From positions 1 through 13,245 of the forward strand of contig JAVVEE010000070.1 in the NCBI GenBank assembly GCA_032251315.1: a stretch of 13,245 nt of DNA, given 5' to 3'. Each line of letters begins with the position of its first letter. Position 1 is the stretch's first letter. The notes below the pieces were generated by a model. It had not been told where the DNA came from. It searched no databases and saw only the letters and a list, made by a program, of their open reading frames with translations. The translations under genes were made by a program, and so were the position numbers. This stretch comes from LH-M37 sp032251315 (GTDB lineage Bacteria; Pseudomonadota; Gammaproteobacteria; SZUA-229). Of this stretch, positions 7,262 through 13,225 are shown piece after piece.

Positions 7262-7275
7262 TTGACACCTGTCAA
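7262..7275. promoter_or_regulatory. FNR/FixK-like palindrome upstream of hypC
   Basis: TTGACACCTGTCAA is a perfect inverted repeat matching the TTGA-N6-TCAA core recognised by FNR/FixK/DNR-type CRP-family regulators; classic FNR has TTGAT-N4-ATCAA. It lies 64-77 bp upstream of the hypC start. Oxygen-responsive control would suit an oxygen-sensitive enzyme, and FNR control of hyp genes is known in E. coli. The match could be chance, or part of it could instead be a TTGACA -35 box. Confidence 0.4.
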
Positions 7276-7367
7276 GAAGAGTCGCACGATATGCCAATAA
7301 AAATCAAATAAACCTTTAAAAAACCTTATGTTTAATGATTAAAGTTGATGTTTGGTTTAGGAAATAC

Positions 7368-7430
7368 CCTGGTTTCTGTTGAAGGTGAAGGTATTCATGC
7401 ACCTGATCGTTTTCACTTACAGAAACCGGG
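7368..7430. repeat. Long imperfect hairpin in the hypC upstream region
   Basis: GGTTTCTGT (7371-7379) pairs with ACAGAAACC (7419-7427), and the outer CCC/GGG (7368-7370, 7428-7430) extends the stem with a bulged T. The 39-nt loop can fold further (AGGT with ACCT; AGGTGAA with TTCACTT). The arms are perfect over 9 bp. It has no U-tract, so it does not look like an intrinsic terminator. It could be a leader structure, a mobile-element relic or a regulator site. Confidence 0.4.
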
Positions 7431-7520
7431 TTAATTTGCATTGATGATGCATACTTAACCTTGCTTTAGTATGTATCTGGATTGAAGACTCGCATTAGTC
7501 TTATTATTTTTGACGCCATC

Positions 7521-7605
7521 AATACATCCGTGTACGCTCGGCAGCAGCATCCCTGCTGCTGACGGTCTTGATTGAAGGGTATCCTTTCCATGCATTTTGT
7601 TAGTA
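7521..7605 (+). repeat. 85-bp repeat, copy A (inverted relative to 13141-13225)
   Basis: This block is the inverted copy of 13141-13225. The first 57 positions are identical and there are 4 mismatches in 85. It contains an imperfect hairpin CGGCAGCAGCA/TGCTGCTGACG with a TCCC loop, then GTCTTGATTGAA, then a T-rich tail ending GTTAGTA 41 bp before the start of the short plus-strand gene. Outside 7521-7605 the two copies diverge. Relative to the gene downstream of each, the copies have the same orientation and nearly the same distance, so the block may be a shared promoter or control region as well as a repeat. Confidence 0.85.
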
Positions 7606-7646
7606 TGTTTTATAGGGAGCAAATTAATTAACGTAAAGGTACTGTA

Positions 7647-7829
7647 ATGAAACACTCACTCACTGCATTTTTTTCACTGGTCGCATTGTTGCTGAACTCA
7701 AGCACTGCGCTGGCACACACTGGCCACCTGCACAATCAAACAGTGCACGGCTTTCTACACGCCGAACATCTGCTCGTGCTGGCAGCGCTGGTGATAGTTG
7801 GCAGTTGGCAGTTGGCAGTTAAAAATTAA
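7647..7829 (+). CDS. Short HupE-like signal-peptide/membrane protein, possibly truncated
   Basis: A 60-residue product with a clear signal-peptide-like N-terminus (MKHSLTAFFSLVALLLNSSTALA) and a His-rich start of the mature part (HTGHLHNQTVHG). One hydrophobic segment follows (HAEHLLVLAALVIVG). This resembles the first part of HupE/UreJ nickel-transport-type proteins (AHxGH near the signal cleavage site, then GFxHPxxGxDHLLAM), but those are about 190 residues. Short relatives beside hydrogenase genes may exist, which I cannot check. The last residues (VGSWQLAVKN) are encoded by three tandem GTTGGCA units, so the original 3' end may have been lost. It is the only plus-strand gene and sits 41 bp behind the 85-bp repeat. 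A role in nickel supply or assembly is only a guess from context. Confidence 0.55.
   Translation: MKHSLTAFFSLVALLLNSSTALAHTGHLHNQTVHGFLHAEHLLVLAALVIVGSWQLAVKN
7797..7817 (+). repeat. Three tandem GTTGGCA units at the 3' end of the short gene
   Basis: Three exact 7-bp units in tandem encode VGSWQLA. A heptamer repeat shifts frame whenever a unit is gained or lost, so this marks either a slippage site or the edge of an insertion that cut off the gene. Confidence 0.8.
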
Positions 7830-7848
7830 AAATCAGTCTTAATTTTTT
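7820..7848. terminator. Possible bidirectional terminator between convergent genes
   Basis: AAAAATTAA (7821-7829) pairs with TTAATTTTT (7839-7847) around a 9-nt loop, giving T-runs on both strands. It lies between the convergent ends of the short plus-strand gene and the antitoxin. The stem is all A-T and hence weak. A second hairpin (GATTGAAA 7856-7863 with TTTCAATC 7878-7885) lies just beyond the antitoxin stop and may add to termination. Confidence 0.35.
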
Positions 7849-7895
7849 ATCTGTGGATTGAAAAGGTATGAGGGGGCTTTCAATCAGTCAGATTA

Positions 7896-8183
7896 TTATT
7901 TGCTTAAATCCTTCAACACTGCTTCTGGTTCTTTTGATACAACATTCAATAAAACCAGTGCCGGACCTTGTGGCGTTCTGTCTCCGCGCTCCCAGTGTCT
8001 TAATGTACTAACACTGATACCAAATGCAGATGCAAACACATTTTGTGACATGCCCACGTTTGCACGAATATTTTTTACATCAACAGGGGTGAATTCATGA
8101 ACCACTGCTTTTCCCTTATTGACTTTTGAAAACTCTAGAGATTCATCAAGACCTTGTTTAATACTATCAAATGATTTACTCAT
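7896..8183 (-). CDS. HigA/NadS-like antitoxin, XRE-type helix-turn-helix
   Basis: A 95-residue DNA-binding protein. An N-terminal segment (about 1-35) is probably the toxin-binding part. It is followed by an XRE helix-turn-helix at about 38-85 with GMSQNVFASAFGISVSTLRH and WERGDRTPQGPA, typical of HigA2/NadS antitoxins. Such proteins neutralise a RelE-fold mRNA-cleaving toxin and repress their own operon. The ATG overlaps the TGA of the upstream toxin frame (ATGA), the usual coupling for this pair, and GGAGG lies upstream in the toxin's last codons. The toxin itself is broken, so this antitoxin is an orphan. It sits between the hydrogenase structural genes and hypC on the same strand. It may still act as a repressor or protect against related toxins. 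Confidence 0.88.
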   Translation of the reverse strand: MSKSFDSIKQGLDESLEFSKVNKGKAVVHEFTPVDVKNIRANVGMSQNVFASAFGISVSTLRHWERGDRTPQGPALVLLNVVSKEPEAVLKDLSK

Positions 8184-8518
8184 TTTAGGCCTCCATAATT
8201 TTTAATAAGTAACGAAGTAAATTTGGTTAGATCGTTACACTCGGATTTAGTTAAATTGGCTTTTTCACCTTTACCGAACAAGGTTAAAAGGAATAACGGC
8301 ATAGATTCATTGTGATGGTAATAGATAACGCGAACACCACCACTTTTACCTTTGCCCTGTGTAGACTATCTTAATTTACGAATACCGCCCGTACCTTGCA
8401 TAATATCGCCTGATGCTGGATGCGCTGCTAAATAATCGATAATGCTTAACCTTTCAGCGCAACTGAGCAATCTTTCAGATTTTCTTAGAAACTCTGGTAG
8501 TTCGACTATGGTTTACAT
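8180..8518 (-). pseudogene. Broken RelE/HigB-like toxin gene
   Basis: Read in one frame from ATG at 8518, this is a RelE-superfamily toxin of HigB2 type of about 112 codons: TIVELPEFLRKSE at the start, GDIMQGTGGIRKLR in the middle, GKGKSGGVRVIYY and then LLTLFGKGEKANLT, all at the expected spacing. It contains two in-frame stops. TAA is the second codon (8515-8513), where AAA is plausible. TAG lies at 8368-8366, directly after RKLR, where close relatives often have Trp (TGG). Each stop is one substitution from sense. No frameshift is needed, and the reading frame runs into the antitoxin start with an ATGA overlap. The gene should not make toxin unless both stops are read through or another start is used. 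I identified it by translating the minus strand by eye. Confidence 0.85.
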
Positions 8519-8596
8519 AGTAGCAATGGTGATCCAGTGGATTACAATATGTCAATATGGTTTTAGACAACTCGGGATTAAAAATCAGCTAAAAGC

Positions 8597-10360
8597 TTAT
8601 AAATACATACTTACAATTTTTTTCATATTTTCATTGCTGCAATCAGCGATCCCGATTATCACCAGCTGTTCGGGTAGTTGTTGCAGGGATGCCAGCAGGG
8701 CGGCGGATTCTATGACGCCGACTTCATGGCTTGAAATTTGGCTGGTGGATGAAGGGAGTTGGCTGGCATCAATGCTGACGAAAGATGCAGTAGCATTACC
8801 GGATTCCATGGCATCGATAATCAGAACATGGTCATAGCGTTTTATATGCTCGGCCAATGCAATACCGGGGCGGTCGAGTTTAAGCAGGCTCAGGCCCTGC
8901 TGTTGCAGAGAGGCCATGGTATTGTTTTGCAATAACAGATCAACCATCCGCCAGCCCAGTTTATCGCCGGCATTGGGTGAACCGATACCGATAATAGCGG
9001 CTCTGTTTAGATCTATATTCTTGAATGTCGTTATCGCCTGTGTGCGCTCCGCATTTTCAACCACACCATCACGCATTAATTTTAGATTGAGAAAATGTGT
9101 GGCGCAGGAGATGCAGGGGTCGTAATTGCGAATCACTTTTTCGGCGTGTAGCTGCAAGTCATGCTTCTCATTATCGAGACCAAAACTGATCAGTGAGTCT
9201 TTCAGGTCCTGTTCGATACGTGGCTGGTTCTGACTGGTCGGCGGCACGATAACGGCTTTGCTGACACAGCCGTTTTCATCCATGTCGTAGCGGTGCCATA
9301 AAAAACCACGTGGCGCTTCGGTGCAGCCGTAACCGGTGCCGGCTTTTGCTTCAAAACTCATACAGGGTTCTTCGGTCGGTTGATAGCTGCTCAGCAGACG
9401 TTCCGCTTCGACCAGTGCGAAGTGAATTTCAATAGCGCGGGCAATGATGCTGTGGAACATGTTTTTCGAGGGGAAGCGGGTTTTCAGTGACTGCATAACC
9501 GCTTTGACTTCTTCGGGAAGCTGATCTGCATTCAGGTTGAGTCTTGCCAGCGGTCCAACCAGGTAGGGTTTGCCGTCGAAAAGGCAGTGCAGGGCGGTGC
9601 TGTGATTAACGTGCGTTTCTTTGAAATGATTTTCAAATTCACTGATGGGAATATCAAGGCCGCTATCACTAATCAGGCGGCCTTCGTTGAGCGGGTATTC
9701 GTCATCATGGTGCAGGGCTACCGAGACAAAATCCTGCTTGTCGTCCGGCAGTTCAAGCGTCTCCAGCCAGTGAATCAGGTCGACCGCGTCCTGTTTGGCC
9801 GCTGTGATGCGCGGTAACAATTCGTCTACCTTGCTTTGATCCGGGGCGCGGCTGAAGCCGCCGATTTTAACGCCCACCGGATGCACCGAGCGCGCACCGA
9901 AGAGGGCGATCAGCTCATTGCCCAGCGCTTGCAGTTTCAGGCCGCGCCGGACTTCATCGCCGTATTGCGCGGACATTTCGATCACGCTGTTGTAGCCGAG
10001 AAAATCGGGCGCGGCTAGCAGGTGAATGTGCAGGCTGTGGCTTTGCAGCCATTCACCGCAGTAGAACACCCGGCGCATGGCGCGAATCCACGGGGTGACG
10101 GTGATGCCGAATATCGATTCGATGGCCCGGGAGGCGCTCATCTGATAGGCCACCGGGCAGATGCCGCAGATGCGTGCGACGGTATCGGGCACGTCGTAGT
10201 AGTTGCGGCCTTCGAGAAACTTTTCAAAGTAGCGGGGTGGCTCGTAAATGCGCAATTTAAGATCGGTGATCTGCCGGTTCTCGATGGTTAAATCCAGCGC
10301 GCCTTCACCTTCTACCCGCGCCAGCACGGGGACGTTTATTTTGATTGTATCGGTGGACAT
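8597..10360 (-). CDS. [NiFe]-hydrogenase large (alpha) subunit fused to its maturation endopeptidase
   Basis: Residues 1-422 are a group 3-type large subunit that binds the NiFe(CN)2CO site where H2 is split or formed. The N-terminal cysteine pair is RICGIC (Cys65, Cys68) and the C-terminal pair is DPCISCATH (Cys416, Cys419), with cleavage expected after His422. Free large subunits end shortly after this motif, but here the frame continues for 165 residues. After a linker (about 423-452), residues 453-587 look like a HybD/HycI/HoxW-type endopeptidase: GIGSPNAGDKLGWRMVDLL with Asp466, LIIDAMESG with Asp516, and SSHEVG with His545. These match the three metal/nickel-ligand positions of HybD (Glu16, Asp62, His93) at similar spacing. 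No internal start with a Shine-Dalgarno precedes the protease part. The ATG follows the delta-subunit stop with no gap. Confidence 0.93.
   Translation of the reverse strand: MSTDTIKINVPVLARVEGEGALDLTIENRQITDLKLRIYEPPRYFEKFLEGRNYYDVPDTVARICGICPVAYQMSASRAIESIFGITVTPWIRAMRRVFYCGEWLQSHSLHIHLLAAPDFLGYNSVIEMSAQYGDEVRRGLKLQALGNELIALFGARSVHPVGVKIGGFSRAPDQSKVDELLPRITAAKQDAVDLIHWLETLELPDDKQDFVSVALHHDDEYPLNEGRLISDSGLDIPISEFENHFKETHVNHSTALHCLFDGKPYLVGPLARLNLNADQLPEEVKAVMQSLKTRFPSKNMFHSIIARAIEIHFALVEAERLLSSYQPTEEPCMSFEAKAGTGYGCTEAPRGFLWHRYDMDENGCVSKAVIVPPTSQNQPRIEQDLKDSLISFGLDNEKHDLQLHAEKVIRNYDPCISCATHFLNLKLMRDGVVENAERTQAITTFKNIDLNRAAIIGIGSPNAGDKLGWRMVDLLLQNNTMASLQQQGLSLLKLDRPGIALAEHIKRYDHVLIIDAMESGNATASFVSIDASQLPSSTSQISSHEVGVIESAALLASLQQLPEQLVIIGIADCSNENMKKIVSMYL
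8684..9004 (-). other. Region encoding the fused hydrogenase-maturation endopeptidase domain
   Basis: This codes for roughly residues 453-559 of the fused large subunit and contains all three predicted metal ligands (Asp466, Asp516, His545); the domain runs on to the stop at 8597. At the first ligand, family members usually have GDD or TDE before the conserved Gly. Here it is GDKLG: the acid three residues before the Gly is kept and its neighbour is Lys. The full domain is about 135 residues, slightly shorter than HybD (164). Confidence 0.8.
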
Positions 10361-11143
10361 TTATTCGGTCTCCCGGCTGTGCATGCCTTGCCGATGAAAT
10401 GCTTCAGCGCCGTTATTGATAAATAGAAAGCGTCGGGCCACTTCGTCTTTTATTAAACCCAGACCCTCCAGTCGATTGGCCATGGCCTGCGTGTTTGGAT
10501 TTTCCGCCGGGCCATAACAGCCGTAACAGTCGCGCCCCACACTGGGGCAGAGCGCGCCGCAACCGGTGCGGGTTACCGGTCCCATGCAGGGTTCATTTTT
10601 TGTCACCATCACGCACATATTCTGCTGACGTTTGCATTCCATGCAGATTTTCTCGTTTTTTTCTTCCGGCAGCACACCAAACAGCAGGGCGCGTATGGCG
10701 TTCACGATTTCGCGTTTACTGACCGGGCAACCCCATAATTCCAGATCCACTTTTATGTGCTTTTTGATGGCGGTGCTTTTTTCCAGACTTTTGATCACGG
10801 CAGGATTGGCATAAATGTCAGCGATCCACTGCTGCGTGTCCGCCATGTTACGCAGTGCCTGCAAGCCGCCCGCCGTGGCGCAGGCACCAATAGTCATGAC
10901 CAGGGTGCTGTTATCTCGAATTCTGTTAATTCGTTCTATGTCATCGGTAGTGGAAATACTGCCTTCAATAATTGCAATATCAACTTTTGCATTTTCATCG
11001 ACCGGACCGGCTTCGGCAAAGTGCAGAATATCGACCATACTGCTGAGTGTTAATAATGACTCGCCCAGATTAAGCAGCGCCAGCTGACAGCCGTCGCAGG
11101 AGCTGAATTTGTGTACCGCTATGGCAGGCTTGTTATGGCTCAT
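10361..11143 (-). CDS. [NiFe]-hydrogenase small (delta) subunit, group 3b type
   Basis: This subunit passes electrons from the NiFe site through three Fe-S clusters to the beta/gamma module. The 260-residue protein has no twin-arginine signal, so it is cytoplasmic, as expected for group 3. The proximal cluster ligands are SSCDGC (Cys16, Cys19), GACA (Cys88) and WGCP (Cys139). A C-terminal set of eight cysteines (167, 170, 177, 186, 195, 199, 206, 209) fits two further [4Fe-4S] clusters. Length and motif order match archaeal and bacterial sulfhydrogenase delta subunits. It starts two nucleotides after the gamma stop and ends immediately at the alpha ATG. Firm identification of family; the exact symbol depends on the naming scheme (hydD/hyhS). 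Confidence 0.95.
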   Translation of the reverse strand: MSHNKPAIAVHKFSSCDGCQLALLNLGESLLTLSSMVDILHFAEAGPVDENAKVDIAIIEGSISTTDDIERINRIRDNSTLVMTIGACATAGGLQALRNMADTQQWIADIYANPAVIKSLEKSTAIKKHIKVDLELWGCPVSKREIVNAIRALLFGVLPEEKNEKICMECKRQQNMCVMVTKNEPCMGPVTRTGCGALCPSVGRDCYGCYGPAENPNTQAMANRLEGLGLIKDEVARRFLFINNGAEAFHRQGMHSRETE

Positions 11144-11145
11144 GC

Positions 11146-11991
11146 TTAAAACCCCTTGATGCTGAACAGATCGGCCATTTCATCGTAACTAAATATCGGC
11201 CCGTTCTTGCAGATAAATTTGCTGCCATACTGACAGTGGCCACAGTGACCGAGCGCGCATTGCATGTTTCTTTCCATGGATAAAAAAAGCTGTGATGATG
11301 AAATGCTTTTATCCAGCAACTGGTTGCAGGCGGCGCGCATCATGCCCTCGGGGCCGCACATCATGACGGTGACGTTATCGGGATCAAACTCCAGCTGATC
11401 AAACAGCGTCGTTACCGGCCCGACGTGCCAGGGCCAGAGTGCATCACCAACATCGGCAGTCAGAAACACGTGGGTCTGCGGTAATTGACGCCATCTATCA
11501 TAGCGGGATTTCCAGATTAAATCGGCGCTGTGTTTCACCCCCTGCACGATATTAAGGCGCCCGTAATCTCCGCGTCGCTGCTCGATATAGTTGATGACCG
11601 AAACCACCGGCGCACAGCCTAAACCGCCGGTGACGATGATCACATCCTTTTGTTTTGCTTCGAGCATCGGCCAGCCCCGGCCATAAGGGCCGCGTAAGCC
11701 GATACGATCGCCGGTTTTTAGCCTGGCCATGCCGCGGGTGACTCGCCCGACGATACGAATGGTGTGATCAATAATCTGCCTGTCGTCGGGATCGGAGACA
11801 ATCGAAATCGCAATCTCACCGACGCCATACAGATACAGCATGTTGAACTGACCGGGTTCAAATTCGTAAGCATCCTGAAGTTTTGGGTCGCTGAATTTCA
11901 GGCGCAGGCTGAACATATTCGCGCCTTCATCAATGCGTTCAACAATGATGGCCTCATGCGGCTGATGTGGATTGTGTTGCGCATTAATCAT
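11146..11991 (-). CDS. Hydrogenase gamma subunit, FAD/NAD(P)-binding reductase
   Basis: This subunit exchanges electrons between NAD(P)(H) and the Fe-S chain. The 281-residue protein has a ferredoxin-reductase-like FAD domain (about 10-105: FEPGQFN at 44-50, GPYGRGWP at 101-108) and a nucleotide-binding domain (VTGGLGCAPVVSV at 120-132, CGPEGMM at 212-218). The C-terminal [2Fe-2S] site has Cys245, Cys250, Cys253 and Cys261. It belongs to the dihydroorotate-dehydrogenase electron-transfer/anaerobic sulfite reductase B family, but its position between beta and delta makes it the hydrogenase gamma subunit. Its ATG overlaps the beta stop (ATGA). The sequence does not tell NAD from NADP preference with certainty; group 3b enzymes generally prefer NADP. 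Confidence 0.94.
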   Translation of the reverse strand: MINAQHNPHQPHEAIIVERIDEGANMFSLRLKFSDPKLQDAYEFEPGQFNMLYLYGVGEIAISIVSDPDDRQIIDHTIRIVGRVTRGMARLKTGDRIGLRGPYGRGWPMLEAKQKDVIIVTGGLGCAPVVSVINYIEQRRGDYGRLNIVQGVKHSADLIWKSRYDRWRQLPQTHVFLTADVGDALWPWHVGPVTTLFDQLEFDPDNVTVMMCGPEGMMRAACNQLLDKSISSSQLFLSMERNMQCALGHCGHCQYGSKFICKNGPIFSYDEMADLFSIKGF

Positions 11992-13106
11992 GAGGCTTCT
12001 CCGCCGAACTTAGCCAGTGATTCGATCACGTCGATGCCCACCGGACACCAGGTGATGCAACGCCCGCATCCTACGCAACCGGATCGCCCATATTGATCGA
12101 TCCAGGTGCCGAATTTGTGCGTCAACCATTGCCGGTAGCGCTGACTGGTATTGCCACGAATGGTGATGCTGTGGATGTAACTGTGCCCCTGAGTGAAACA
12201 GGAATCCCATTCACGATAATGGCTGGATGATTTTCCCTCGAGTTCGGGCACGTCATTTTCACTGTGACAGAAACAGGTCGGGCAGACAGAGGTGCAGTTA
12301 CCGCAGCTCAGGCAGGTTTCAGCGATGGTGTCCCAGGCTTCGTTATCAAGCTCATTGAGCAGGCGTGACCTGATATCAAACTGCGGCAGTTGCTTATTCT
12401 GTATCGAGGCACGGGCCTTGATCGATGCTGATTCATCAAGAAGCTGCTGATTGCAATCATCCAGCGCCAGACCCTCAAGAATGTATTCACCCCGATCCGT
12501 ATGCGCGGCAATCAAAAAGCCGTGTTCCAGTTCAGTCAGCACCATGTCGGCTGCCGCCTCGTCATCTTCAACAAAGGGGCCGTCTCCGGTGCTGTGACAG
12601 AAACAGGTCGCCGCAGGGTGGCCGCAGTTCACCGCGATGACCAGGAGATTGTCCCGCCGCGATTTGTAGAATGGGTCGGAATACTGCTGTTGCAGAAAAT
12701 GCTGATCCTGAAGTTTCATGGCGGCGATATCGCAGGCGCGCGCCCCTATTATTGCAACGGGCTTGAGTTCGGGTTCGGCAGTGTTAAATGAAATCTGTCC
12801 GTCTGCTGCCTGTGCGCTTTGCCAGAGTATTTCTCGCGGCGCGAACAGCAGGGGCTTAATCGCCTGCGGGCCATTGGCCCAGTCGAAATACTTTTGCGAG
12901 GAATTCCGGTTTAAAGAATAACTTCCGGGTGCCTGTGTCTCGGTCACGCCACGTGGCAGCTGCTCCACCCGGCTGAGCTCATCGTACATGATCGCACCAT
13001 CGCGAACCTGCGGACCGACACAGCGGTAACCTTCATCGAGCAAATTATCCAGCAGCCGCTGAAGCAGATCGGTCTGAAAGTAGTAATGTTCCTTTTTCAT
13101 TTGCAC
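11988..13106 (-). CDS. Hydrogenase beta subunit, 4Fe-4S dicluster protein
   Basis: This is the electron-transfer subunit linking gamma to delta/alpha. The 372-residue protein resembles sulfhydrogenase beta and anaerobic sulfite reductase subunit A. Two ferredoxin-type motifs lie at the C-terminal end: CLSCGNCTSVC (Cys265, 268, 271, 275; further Cys278 and 280) and CVGCGRCITWC (Cys344, 347, 350, 354). An N-terminal domain carries GARACD (Cys125) and CGHPAATCFC (Cys161, 168, 170), a conserved cysteine group of this family. Met1 is supported by AAAGAG about 7 nt upstream; Met3 is an alternative. It is the first gene of the beta-gamma-delta-alpha operon, so the operon promoter should lie in 13107-13245 or beyond the window. 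Confidence 0.94.
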   Translation of the reverse strand: MQMKKEHYYFQTDLLQRLLDNLLDEGYRCVGPQVRDGAIMYDELSRVEQLPRGVTETQAPGSYSLNRNSSQKYFDWANGPQAIKPLLFAPREILWQSAQAADGQISFNTAEPELKPVAIIGARACDIAAMKLQDQHFLQQQYSDPFYKSRRDNLLVIAVNCGHPAATCFCHSTGDGPFVEDDEAAADMVLTELEHGFLIAAHTDRGEYILEGLALDDCNQQLLDESASIKARASIQNKQLPQFDIRSRLLNELDNEAWDTIAETCLSCGNCTSVCPTCFCHSENDVPELEGKSSSHYREWDSCFTQGHSYIHSITIRGNTSQRYRQWLTHKFGTWIDQYGRSGCVGCGRCITWCPVGIDVIESLAKFGGEAS

Positions 13107-13140
13107 ACTCTTTGTGGTCGGTGATGGCGGTAACAGATGG

Positions 13141-13225
13141 TACTAACAAAACGCATGGAAAAGATATTCTTCAATCAAGACCGTCAGCAGCAGGGATGCT
13201 GCTGCCGAGCGTACACGGATGTATT
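13141..13225 (-). repeat. 85-bp repeat, copy B, upstream of the hydrogenase operon
   Basis: This is the inverted partner of 7521-7605, with 4 mismatches in 85. Read on the minus strand, it ends with GTTAGTA 34 bp before the beta-subunit ATG, almost the same spacing as copy A has to the short plus-strand gene. It may hold the promoter of the structural operon, but I could not find a convincing -35/-10 pair in it. Confidence 0.85.

Noticed and set aside
7455..7655. A 66-codon minus-strand open frame opposite the short gene's leader
   Set aside because: Much of it is a translation of the 85-bp palindromic repeat, with no ribosome binding site and no domain.
8442..8837. Plus-strand 131-codon open frame with hydrophobic stretches
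   Set aside because: It overlaps the toxin pseudogene and the protease-domain end of the large subunit on the other strand and has no start signal or recognisable family.
11146..13106. Anaerobic sulfite reductase subunits A and B
   Set aside because: The beta and gamma proteins resemble them, but no sulfite reductase catalytic subunit follows; small and large [NiFe]-hydrogenase subunits follow directly in the same operon.
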